Assembly (NCBI GenBank): GCA_021399445.1
Contig: JAJTUQ010000011.1
Location: 186,001-250,000, forward strand
DNA: 64,000 nt
Reading direction: 5' to 3'
From: Xylogone sp. PMI_703
Lineage: Eukaryota; Ascomycota; Leotiomycetes
Shown piece by piece: positions 23,747-34,182 of the stretch. Position 1 is the first letter of the stretch, and each line of letters begins with the position of its first letter. A program made the translations under genes and the position numbers. The notes under the pieces are model-generated. The model was not told the DNA's origin and searched no databases. It worked only from the letters and a program-made list of their open reading frames with translations.

Positions 23747-25276
23747 ATGGCCCCTCAGGAGTATGATCAGATAATCGTCGATATCAAAGATTACATCTTC
23801 CATTATGATATCAACTCTCCTAAAGCATGGAATAATGCTCGGATTGCACTTCTAGATGCAATAGGCTGTGCAATTGAGACAGTGTCGAGAAGTGAAGACT
23901 GTAAACGGATGTTTGGGCCTATAGTCCCTAATTCCACTATACCTCACGGCTTTCGGCTACCCGGCACATCCTACATTTTAGATCCGTTAAAAGGATCTTT
24001 TGATATGGGCACAGCAATCAGATACCTTGATCACAATGACGCAATAGCTGGAGCAGATTGGGGACACCCTTCAGGTGAGTATCAGAACTTTGATGAAACG
24101 AGAAACAGGCTGATACAGGACCTTTCAGACAACCTTGGAGCTATTCTTTCTGTTGCCGACTGGCTCTGTCGTTCTTCGGAAGCCGGCGTTATTAAATACA
24201 ATGGCCCATCTTTGACCTTAAAGACGATATTGATAGCTCTCATAAAAGCGTATGAGATTCAAGGCTGCATGCTATTACATAATGCTTTCAACACTTATGG
24301 GCTAGATCACGTTATTCTTGTTAAGTTAGCTTCAACAGCTGTCGTTAGTTGGCTACTAGGCTTAACGGAAGATCAAACAATGGCAGCGATATCGCAAGTC
24401 TGGATGGACGGGCATGCTCTACGAATCTATCGACAGAAGGGAAACGCGATCTCTCGCAAAGGCTGGGCTGCCGGAGATGCATGTATGAAAGCTACCCAGC
24501 TTGCTCTTTTAACTAAGGCTGGACAACCGGGCTCTCCAACGCCTTTGACAATGCCGCGTTGGGGATTTTATGCTAACTCCTTCGGCAATAACCACTTCGA
24601 TCTTCCGAAGGAATATGGAAGCTGGGTGATTGAAAACATTATATTCAAAGTCATGCCAGTAGAAGGTCATGGCATTACATCAGTCCAAGCATCAATGGTG
24701 CACTCCAAGACACTACAAGCTAGGGGGCTCCGGGCCGAAGGGGATATAAGGAGGATAGTTATTCGAACGAATGCGGCGACAGATATGATAATCAATAAAA
24801 CCGGATCACTTACCAATGCAGCTGACCGAGATCATTGCTTACAATATCTTGTCGCTCTTACTTTCTTGAAGGGTGCACTACCAGAAGCGGCTGATTTCCT
24901 TGATAGTAGCATATGGTCAACCAGCTCTACCTTGAATAGCCTCAGAGAAAAGATTGAGATTTTTGTGGACAATCAATTAACTGAAGATTATATGGATTTG
25001 GATGTTAAAAGTGTTGCATCTGGAGTGATGGTCGAACTTTCAAATGGCGAAAAATTAGAGGAGGTACTGATACACTTTCCAGTAGGCCACGGAAAGAACT
25101 CGCAAACACTAGATATTGTCAGGGAGAAGTTTCAGAAGAATATGGCGCTTATGTTTTCACAAGACGAAATTGACAATATTTCAGCTCTGGTAGAAGACAT
25201 GGTAAATGAAGAAAAGACTATTTCCAAACTTTTGGATTTACTGGTACGAGAGAGTGCGGTGAGCTCGAAGTTGTAG
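23747..25276 (+). CDS. MmgE/PrpD-family alkylcitrate dehydratase
   Basis: The frame is open for 509 codons, but I propose two exons, 23747-24074 and 24129-25276, giving 491 aa. The 54-nt intron (donor GTGAGT, acceptor TTTCAG) is in phase and free of stops, so it is easily missed. Removing it turns an odd insertion into GHPSDNLGAIL, the continuous family motif after YLDHNDAIAGADW. Other landmarks are EIQGCMLLHNAFN, WLLGLTEDQTMAAISQ, RKGWAAGDACMKA and AGQPGSPTPLTMPRWGF. The family dehydrates 2-methylcitrate; in maleidride pathways its relative dehydrates the alkylcitrate on the way to the maleic anhydride monomer. It follows the dead synthase copy in the same direction. Confidence 0.93.
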   Translation: MAPQEYDQIIVDIKDYIFHYDINSPKAWNNARIALLDAIGCAIETVSRSEDCKRMFGPIVPNSTIPHGFRLPGTSYILDPLKGSFDMGTAIRYLDHNDAIAGADWGHPSGEYQNFDETRNRLIQDLSDNLGAILSVADWLCRSSEAGVIKYNGPSLTLKTILIALIKAYEIQGCMLLHNAFNTYGLDHVILVKLASTAVVSWLLGLTEDQTMAAISQVWMDGHALRIYRQKGNAISRKGWAAGDACMKATQLALLTKAGQPGSPTPLTMPRWGFYANSFGNNHFDLPKEYGSWVIENIIFKVMPVEGHGITSVQASMVHSKTLQARGLRAEGDIRRIVIRTNAATDMIINKTGSLTNAADRDHCLQYLVALTFLKGALPEAADFLDSSIWSTSSTLNSLREKIEIFVDNQLTEDYMDLDVKSVASGVMVELSNGEKLEEVLIHFPVGHGKNSQTLDIVREKFQKNMALMFSQDEIDNISALVEDMVNEEKTISKLLDLLVRESAVSSKL

Positions 25277-26471
25277 TATAATATCCATAACCTGTGGCAT
25301 CTGGAAGTTCAAATTGATCTCACATTGCAGACCGTTCTTTCAGCACAATCATCTATTACATGCGTGCAAAGTTTAGAATCACAATTAGCTTGAGCTTCCA
25401 TAGAAACTTAGACTGAAAGTTATATTATATATAGCCTATATCTTAAAGGAACGTAGCTGGCTAATAATTTTTAGGCTAAGAAATTCCCAGTGGCTCTTTC
25501 CCCAGCGCCTAGTTTGTCCTAAAAGCCCGCACACAACTTACATCACATAGAAACAAATTTATTAGCTGCGCCTAGACTCAATGGTGGCATTTAGAGAATC
25601 GAGAGCTTCATTCGGTGGTGTTCATTTGCATCGACAATTTCCAACATGTACCATTGAAAATGCCACGGTCGCTGAGCAGGCAGATGGACAGTAGGGACTG
25701 AACATATCATCTGATAAAGCAGAGAGTTTTGAATCCAGCAGACCGAGCGAGAACCGAAGAATTCGAAGATAAGTTCTTCTCTACATTGTTATAACTTACA
25801 GGCTTTACTGTCTACCGGATAACTAAGCCGCACTAGAAACTCGTAGAATGGCGCAAAGATGTTGAATTTCTAACTTATTCTTAAAGTGTACTATACTTGC
25901 GTCTTATTGTTTCTCTTCACACCGAAGTATATCTTACGATATAATTTGGCACGTACGTTAACATTCCAATCTCTTCATTCCAAGTAGACTATGTATCAAG
26001 ATACTGCATCGAAGATACTGTCATAGTATATTCATGGCAAGTCGCGATATGAAAAGGCTTTCTGACAAACACAATTCATAGGATATCCTCCCCTCAGACT
26101 GGGGTAAGTCCGACATAAAGGCCTTTACTCATAGGAACTATGTAGAAGCAGGGCTTTAATCTTTTAAACCTAACCAAGTCACGATAGATCACTACCAATA
26201 TCTTTTCAAAGTTTTTATAGCATAATGGAGCTTAGCTCATCTATTTCAAGCCGCCACTATTGAAAATCGGTGACCAGAAGAAGCTAAATGACATACTTCT
26301 AGGCTCGTGCAACACTTTTAATTATTATTACTATAGACCTTGTATTAATTATCATATCAAGCTTGCTATAAAAACGCTGGTATTGTCCATCTCCTACCCC
26401 ATCATATTCCATCTGAGAGATCTTGAGGCACTGTGTGCTTGGCTCTTTTCTAGAATCAGAATCAAGAGATC
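25277..26471. other. intergenic region between convergent genes
   Basis: 1.2 kb without a recognised gene or repeat. The open frames at 26260-26496 have no family pattern. Confidence 0.45.
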
Positions 26472-27032
26472 TTAAGCCTTCAAGCTTTCTAGCCACGTGT
26501 CTGCGGGCAGCACATTGCCCCTCTTCTTGAATATATTATCCATCAGGGTGTTATGCAGAGCCTCATCAGTATCTAAACACAGATCTCTGAGAATTACAAG
26601 TCCAAAGTCCTTATCTGCTGCCTCACACACTGTCGAAAGGACTACACCTCCCGTACTAATCCCTGTTAATACCAAGTTCCCAATACCTAAACTTCTCAGG
26701 ATCATATCCAGCCCACTTCCAGCAAAGGCGCTAACGCGTTTCTTCTCTACGAGAATATCACCTTCTTGTGGGGCGGTAGCTGGGTCAATACGAGTTTCAG
26801 GAGACTTAGCCACGAAGGCACCAGCCTTTTTGCCGGCGTAAAAGGTCGGGTTTGAAGCCGCAATTTCAGGGTGGCCTAGGCGGAAAGAAATAGTTGCATA
26901 GATGACTTTAACAGATGACGAGCGTGCCGCGTTAATGGTCTTAGAGAGGAGCGGAAGATAGGTTGGTGGCAGTGCCATACGCCCGGTGACACCAGCTTGC
27001 ACGTCCATTACCAGAAGGGCTGTTTTGTCCAT
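26472..27032 (-). CDS. isochorismatase-like hydrolase-fold protein, paralogue 2
   Basis: A single exon of 186 aa starting at the ATG at 27032. It matches the protein at 18075-18632 through its length: DKTALLVMDVQ, PPTYLPLLSKTINAAR, SFRLGHPEIAASNPTFY, VEKKRVSAFAGSGLD and LTGISTGGVVLSTVCEAADKD. The nucleophile position after GIST is glycine, again no cysteine. Aspartate and lysine of the family triad are present. It is divergent from the MFS gene, with 981 bp between their starts. It may act together with one of the two oxygenases. Its substrate cannot be read from the sequence. Confidence 0.91.
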   Translation of the reverse strand: MDKTALLVMDVQAGVTGRMALPPTYLPLLSKTINAARSSSVKVIYATISFRLGHPEIAASNPTFYAGKKAGAFVAKSPETRIDPATAPQEGDILVEKKRVSAFAGSGLDMILRSLGIGNLVLTGISTGGVVLSTVCEAADKDFGLVILRDLCLDTDEALHNTLMDNIFKKRGNVLPADTWLESLKA

Positions 27033-28013
27033 TGTGGAAATAAACTGTTTTCAGTTTTATGGAGTTTTTCTAAAGGTAGCCACTGACAAGTTCAAGAGAG
27101 GTGAGCCTGAGTGCTACGATGTGAGGATGGAGGCTCTTGGTGATGCATACCCGTACCTAGGTGCATCTTATACGGGGTTTAGAACGGTAACGGAGATAAA
27201 AAAGTTTGGCCGCTAGTCGGCAGCTCTTCACCGAAAAATCCGCCAGTAATCTATCGTTAACTCAATCATTTTCGGTATCAATATTGTTGGTACAATCTAC
27301 GGGTCCTAGCCCAGATTACCAATTTACCTATAGTTTGAAGGATGAAGCACAAAAATCCTCGCCAACTAATCTAATCTATATGCGGATTCAGTTCCATCAG
27401 TCACCAGTAATACTGATAAGACTGAGCTATAGCTTTCCATTCATGAGACCACGCGGTAGCCAAGGTGTACCTGATATAGGGATAACTACCCGTACAGTAC
27501 AACCAGGCCCCTTGACTACCTCTTGCATTTCGATGCATTATATTTTTCCTTGCTGCTTTAACTTTGAAAAGTATGCGTCTCGGCCAGTTTTCAATAATGT
27601 GATTTGCCCGTCCTTAGTCTTCACGGCAATCAAAGTTCGGCTAATCCATGCTTATCTGAACTGCGTGCTTGAGCTTCAGTTCGGACTTAAGCCGTAAGAG
27701 TAAATCAAGATACAAATACATTGCTTCAAGTTAAAGATGGTTTTCTGACAGTTGGTTCAACTGGAATTACTGGTTCTGTAATATAATAGGTTGAAACCTT
27801 CTGTATCTGAGCAGACCATCACTTATATGCAAACAATCACATAGTTGGGAACATAAATTTAGATACGGATTTCAAACTCAAAAATTTACCTATTTTTCAT
27901 AAACCCGGCAACTTTAACTAAAAGTTTGACTTTAACCTCAACCTAAAATTTTTGTGGTATCTCTGCTTCTAAGCTATTGCATGTGTTCATAACTTACCCA
28001 TACTCTCAGTTTT
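27033..28013. promoter_or_regulatory. divergent promoter region, isochorismatase-like 2 / MFS
   Basis: 981 bp between divergent ATGs. The open frame at 27206-27697 starts at an ATG but shows no family pattern and covers promoter space, so it was not accepted. Confidence 0.45.
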
Positions 28014-29678
28014 ATGGCCAATATGCCTCGTTATGCCGAGCGCTCTGACATAACCCATAATAATGGAGCTGTATCTGGAAGCTATGGGACGGTCACTAAG
28101 GGGATTGCGTACCAACCACTATCTGAAGTGGCGGGAACTGTTCAGCCAGAAGACTCAACTCCCCTTCTCCCACCGCAAAGTGACGAGTATTCAAGCTTCT
28201 CTACTGCTCAGAAGACTTTTATCATTTTCACTGCAGCATTTGCATCAACATTCTCACCCTTATCATCAAACATATACTATCCGGTGATCAATTCAATTGC
28301 CCACGATTTGCATGTTACTCCCGCCATGATGAACTTTACTATCACGGCTTACATGGTAAGTTGAATAGTAACTAGACGGAATAGAAAGATTGAGCTCTGA
28401 CTTTCAGAACAGATTTTCCAGGGCCTTGCGCCAACCTTTATGGGGAACCTGTCTGACACTGTGGGCAGAAGACCTGTATACGTGCTTTGTTTTGGCATCT
28501 ACCTCTGCGCAAATATTGGTCTTGCGCTTCAACGCAATTACTGGGTTTTACTGGGGCTTCGAGCATTGCAGAGTACCGGAATCAGCGCCACTATTGCGCT
28601 CTCCAACGCCGTGGCAGCAGATACAGTTACTTCAGCCGAAAGAGGTACATACCTAGGAATTGCTGCTCTTGGAAGCATACTTGGACCGGCTTTAGGTCCT
28701 ACTCTTGGTGGTATTACTAGCAAATACTGGGGTTGGTACGGGATATTCTGGGTTCTAGTAATATCCTCCGGGTTCATCTTCATCTCCATACTCTTATTCT
28801 TTCCCGAAACGTGTCGGCTTATAGTTGGTGATGGCTCCATTCCTCCTCCGTCTTGGAACCGTTCCTTAATAAATATTCTCTCGGAGCGCCGCAAACGAAG
28901 AGAAGGAATAGATATGGAAGAAGAATACGCTCATCGTGATGAGCTATCCAAGAAACGGAGGATTGCTTTCCCTAACCCACTGACCACACTTCGCCTCCTA
29001 TTCGAGTTGCCAACCGGCTTAGTTCTGCTTGTAAATGGAGTATTCTTTGGCACATATTATGCGATCACTTCGAGTGTGCCCGTAGAATTTGCACGTATAT
29101 ATGGTCTTAACGACCTACAGATAGGCTTGACATACATACCAATCGGGGTTGGGACGATCTGCTCATCTTTCACAAATGGCTGGGCAATTGATCGGAACTT
29201 CAAAAGAATTGCTGTCAAAAATGGAGGTATGCCACAAATCAAGAATGGAAAACAAGACCTCACCGAGTTCCCAATTGAACGTACAAGACTTCAAATTGCG
29301 ATTCCCGCCTCAATTGCTGGTGCTATCTGCATCGTAGTCTACGGTTGGGTTTTGCATTATAAAGGACCACTGTGGGTTTCGATTGTATTTCTCTTCTTGA
29401 TTGGCTACTTTATGACCGCAAGCTATAACGTCATGAATGTGTTGATTGTAGATCTAAATTACGATGCACCTGCTACAGCAACAGCAGCCAATAACTTCGT
29501 TCGATGTTTTATTGGAGCCGCTTCAACGGCAGTTATCGTACCACTGCTAGACAACATGGGAAGAGGTATAAGTTATACCATAGTAGCCGGAATATGTACC
29601 AGTATTACGCCTCTCTTATTTGTAGTATATGGGTATGGATTACAGTGGCGACGAGAACGAGACGCAAGAAAGATATGA
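28014..29678 (+). CDS. MFS transporter, DHA1/Qdr-like
   Basis: Two exons, 28014-28355 and 28413-29678, with a 57-nt intron (donor GTAAGT, acceptor AACAG) give 535 aa. The splice restores TAYMIFQGLAPTFMGNL, typical of the Qdr/DHA1 group. Motif A is GNLSDTVGRRPVY. About 12 hydrophobic segments follow a hydrophilic N-terminus of about 70 residues, and a long charged loop (around ERRKRREGIDMEEEY) separates the two halves. An H+ antiport exporter in the plasma membrane is expected. Its place in the cluster suggests export of, or self-protection from, the product. The nearer CAG acceptor would put the second exon out of frame. Confidence 0.94.
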
Positions 29679-30369
29679 CCCATCGAGATCTCGATAGTTT
29701 GTGCTTAGACTTGCGATTGCTCCAAGCGAGCTTTAGAGAATATCAAACTCTCCATTTCTAGATGCAAGATCACATTTTGTTAGTATTGGTTTAGATTGGC
29801 GGTTCAGAATTGGCATAACTATTCTAAAAGCGTGTATTGGCTCAAAGGAATGCCTGGACTATGAGCGCTGGAGATACACATTGCTAGAGATAGGTGCATA
29901 AACGGTAAAGTTGTCTAGAGATTAGGTAGCAGGGCTTCTAATGGTTGAATATTATTAGCACAGGTTTCAGATATTTACTTAGCTTGATGGATATGTAGTA
30001 ACCTATGGTACATTTGAATGAAGAGCTTGGGGTTTTGGCAAGCTGAGAAGGGTTGAAAAATTAAGACCTACTGGGTATCTAATATACCATGGCATAAGAA
30101 ATATCCCACAATAGCTAATCCTGAGGTTACTTTTATTTAAATATACGTATTTGCAGTATGATTAGGGGTAATCCGTTCGTCCCTTTCAACATTTCCCACG
30201 GTGAGATAGAAAGCCAACGAATCTAACCGAGGAGGTCTGCAAAAGACTATATATACGCCACCACGCACTCAGGTTTTATATTCTCCCCAAATTACTCATT
30301 TTCCACCGCTGGAGGAAGTTGACCCTTCTTAAGACTTATCTACTTTGTTCTTGATACTATATCGCCACA
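29679..30369. other. intergenic region upstream of the PEBP-like gene
   Basis: 691 bp with no coding pattern. A TATA-like ACTATATATA lies near 30245, about 120 bp upstream of the PEBP-like start. Confidence 0.45.
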
Positions 30370-31126
30370 ATGATTCTGAATATCAAATCAAGGAAACTTG
30401 CAACTTTGTATACACTCTTGTGTTCGTCATTAAATTTTGACCCTGTTCATGGACGTACTCCCCCAAGCTACAGTCCGTCTACATCAAATACACTGAATGT
30501 CACATTTAATGAGGATCTTTCGATCTATCCGGGGCAGCCTCTACATCCTACTGGTAGGAAAGCTTTCCCTTTGCAATGGAAATGTTTACCCCTGTCCACA
30601 GGAGACAAGTACTTATTCGCTGATAGAAGCGGCATCCATACCTACTCTGGCTGCACACTTAGACCCCTTTGAGCCTCACATTGCCTTCATGATTGACATA
30701 GAAATAATTCAATCCGGTCTTGCTTACCCACTTCTCCATTGGTATCAAGCAGACTTATGGGTCGACAATCTGACTGGTGAATCTATTCTGCGCAATCTCA
30801 CCGATAATGGAGCAGCATATGTTGGACCTCAACCAAAACCCGGTCCTAGTCACACTTATGTAATTCTCCTGTTCCGACAACCATTGAACTACAAGTTTCC
30901 CCCATGCTTTAGCGACATGCTCCCGTTAAGTATAGAGGCCAGATCTGGATTTGATCTCCACCTCTTTATGAAAATAGCAGGTCTAAAGGATCTATTGGCC
31001 GCAAACTATTTCACCTCTCAAGAACCCAGGAGCCGTCCCACCACCACATCATTGAGCAGGCCGCCATGTGCCACAGCGACTGGGACTGGGAAGATAGTGA
31101 CTGAAGAGCTGCATGAGGATCTATAA
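30370..31126 (+). CDS. PEBP-like protein, maleidride dimerisation type
   Basis: Two exons, 30370-30553 and 30627-31126, with a 73-nt intron (donor GTAGGA, acceptor GATAG) give 227 aa. The splice joins SIYPGQPLHPT to EAASIPTLAAHLDP, which restores the phosphatidylethanolamine-binding-protein fold. Other landmarks are IAFMIDIEI, YPLLHWYQADLW and the CR2-like stretch VGPQPKPGPSHTYVILLFRQP split around the ligand pocket. A nearer CAG acceptor at 30601 does not give a continuous frame. The N-terminus (MILNIKSRKLATLYTLLCSS) is hydrophobic and could be a signal peptide, so secretory targeting is possible. PEBP-like proteins act with KSI-like proteins in maleidride dimerisation in described clusters. 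Here the two partners lie at opposite ends of the cluster, about 29 kb apart. Confidence 0.9.
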
Positions 31127-34100
31127 ACATGGTTATAGCATCGACTTGTTGAACTCATTTGTCATACCAGGGAGGAAAATTTTGGCATCAGGGTAATAAA
31201 AGAGTAAAGATATCAGTAGATGATTGAAGTTGATGGTGTTTTTTCACGAGTTCCTGATAATATTATGGCATTCACTGCGTGCTGCCCATCCCTTCTGTAC
31301 CAAATATTTTAGGTATAGCTTTGTCATTGTTTCAATATCACTGACCCACTGTGGGAGACCGAATTAAACTCTCTGGGCTTTGTGACGCTGGAACCGTTTG
31401 TGAAGGAAATAAATCGCACTACTACACTTAATAAGGCTTCCAAATGATCCTGTGAAAATGCCATGTGCTGAAGTAATGGCGACCGCTGATGCTTTCTTCG
31501 TCAGACTGTACCCTCGACAAATATACCAAGATGGATGTTGCTCCAGTAGCACTTTGAACGTCTCGGCCCCAAGAAGTATGGCTCCGTTACAGACATCAAA
31601 GATTAAGCTGAGGTTGAGCTTGTGTAGTATGAGCTTGGAGTTGACCATTTATATGATAATTTGGGGAACCTGGTATTGGTAATGATGAGCTTGATCCATT
31701 AGCTGCTTACTGTATTGAGAGCAAGAATAGTAATGGTTCTCTCCCATTCCGATCATTTGTTCTGAATCCAGATAAGTTCCTCAGCTGAAGCTCTCGCAAT
31801 GAAGTCAACTCGATAAGCATAGTATAACGGGACAGAATAGAATCCAGCATGTCCTCTAATTCTGGCGGGCAAAGATACCCACACTAAAGAGCTCAGGCAT
31901 ATTTGACTATAATCCTTTCTAATTAAATGGTAAAAGAATGGATGTATGCTCTTTCCTAGACAAAAGCTTTCACTTGGTAAGGTGCCGGTATGATTTCCTT
32001 CCTTAGGTTATAACTAAGTAGTCATCCTCATTACTCTTGATAATTACATGGTTGTAATCCTCTTCACTTTGATATGGGTGCAGAGTGATTGTCTGTATTG
32101 TGCTACATACATACCCCACGACCTTCATACCTCATAGTGGCCCGAATAAACCCCCATTTAAAATCTGTGCCCATCCGTAGAATAGTATGGAAAACCAATT
32201 CTGCAGACACAAATGCACAGGCTTCGAATACGTGTTTATTTCGACTTTCATGAAAGTAGAAGGATCTCCGTCCTTGTGCCCTGGAGAGATTGTATGATAC
32301 TCTGACCGAGCGATACGGATTGCGCAAATAGTAAATTGATCCACAAACTATCATTGCCTATAAAAGGTTATAACTAGTACTTTAGGAGATCGGAATTTGC
32401 CTTCCCAGTTTACTAGATTTACCTAGCCATTACGGGTAGGAGCTCTTGATAAGGCTACACACCTAGATCCGCCGATCTAGATTGATAGCTATAGACTAAG
32501 CATAGAATGACAGCGCCTTTAGATCCCCAATTTAGTAAAGATAATCATTTACAGTACCGTAGATACTCAAGGCAACCGCTTTAGAGCCAACAGTATAAGG
32601 TATAGCGTTAGCCATCCACGCCCCTCTGTTAAGTATTAGTGCCCCAAACTATACCTTAAATATGGGTGTTTAACGGATCGATCCACCCGGTAATTGCCTT
32701 GAGTATCTGCCGTACGGAAGTATTGTCTCTGTATGGTTCATTCGGGTCCGAACAAATCCCCTCCACAGTCTGTACCGAACCCTGCTCACCTCGGTTACCT
32801 CGCATACTATTAATTACCTTAGCCCTTCAATTGACAGATAGGGAAGGTGCTTATCCAAACAAATAACTCTCCGGTATAAGCTGAATTGCCGCTGGGGTTA
32901 GCTAATAAGTCGCCGGCAAAGTCCAGTAGCAATCCTCCCGGACAGCCGGCCCCAGTTCTCGGTATTTAATTTGGTTTGATCTTCATATGGGTAAAATCCT
33001 TAGCCCTAGGTAAAAGCTTTCAGCCTTACTGGATTTTCTGGTTCATCAAGACCATGATTCCGCTAAAATCTTCACTACTGTACAAAAGCCCTCCAACCCA
33101 AGCCAATACTTACTGTTCGGATAATTTTCTTCAAGTACTAAAATTTGGAGAATTCCCGCTCACTATAAAATGACTAACGCTATAACATTATTATCTCCCT
33201 CTTAAATGCACCCCTAGTAGGGTAAACAAGCTCAATCAGTGCTCTGATCACTTGATTCCTAGTATTGTAGATACTTTTCCCATAGGAAAAATATTACCCT
33301 AAACAAGGGAATGAGATCTTTGCGGTACTCGCCAGATCTCACTAGATACCCACAATAACGCCCACTGTAACCCTCGTTGTTACGCTGCGGGGGGGGGGCG
33401 CATTTTTGGGCGGGAGGAGCGAAGGACGCGTAGTAGTTCTAAAACTCCGGTTAATCCGTATTATTTCAATGCAATGTTTCGCCGGCAGTAGAAAATGGTA
33501 GGAACATGGGGAAAATCGTATTACGAAATCTGTTAATTCTCTAATGTATCCCGGCCTAGTTAACCGTTTCCCTTATTATCCATAAATATTCAAAACACTA
33601 ATTGCTTTACAAGCTTAACCCAGGGAGTGAGTAATAGCTTACAATCAAAGCAAAACGACCTGTTAAAAGTTAGCGGGAATTTTGCGGTTAAAGTTGGTTG
33701 TTCGTATATCAATTTGGGTTTTAGGGCCATTGACCACATTTTGTGCCAAGAGACTCATCTACCGCGCATGAAACGTTCGCCTTGGAAGGGAGCCGGGAAG
33801 GCTGGTGTAACCCTGTATGTATGGCTGCAGAAATGAGACACTAATTCATGCATTACTCGATTAGTGACTTGATCCCGTTCAAGAAACTGTAGCCATATCG
33901 TTAAGTCATGCGCCCGGTAGCCCAATTCTTGAACAAGATTATACTTATTATACACAGCGGTACACAGCGGTATTCCCACGCACGATGATTGATATATTAA
34001 TCAACGCGTTTTGCGTGCGTGCGCGTAACCTGCCCGGCTAGGTACCGATACCTCGACATCGGTCTTGGCAAGCAGGTCGAGCAAAGGCCAGTACCAAGTA

Positions 34101-34182
34101 CCTGTGCGAAACGCTTGGCTTGAACTAACATTCCATCTAGAGCACTGTCTAATGTAGTGTGGCAATTCGTCTGTTCTAGTTT
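31127..34182. other. gene-poor interval, 3.1 kb
   Basis: Only short frames occur, none with a family pattern. Part of it (about 32.5-33.4 kb) has a GC-richer, eroded look that could be an old transposon, but I cannot name it. A G-rich run (8 G) occurs near 33390. Confidence 0.4.

Noticed and set aside
27206..27697. 163-aa open frame between the isochorismatase-like and MFS genes
   Set aside because: No domain pattern, and it fills the shared promoter of two divergent genes.
30554..30601. Shorter 48-nt intron in the PEBP-like gene
   Set aside because: Splicing at this CAG keeps the wrong frame and ends early; the AG at 30626 restores the domain.
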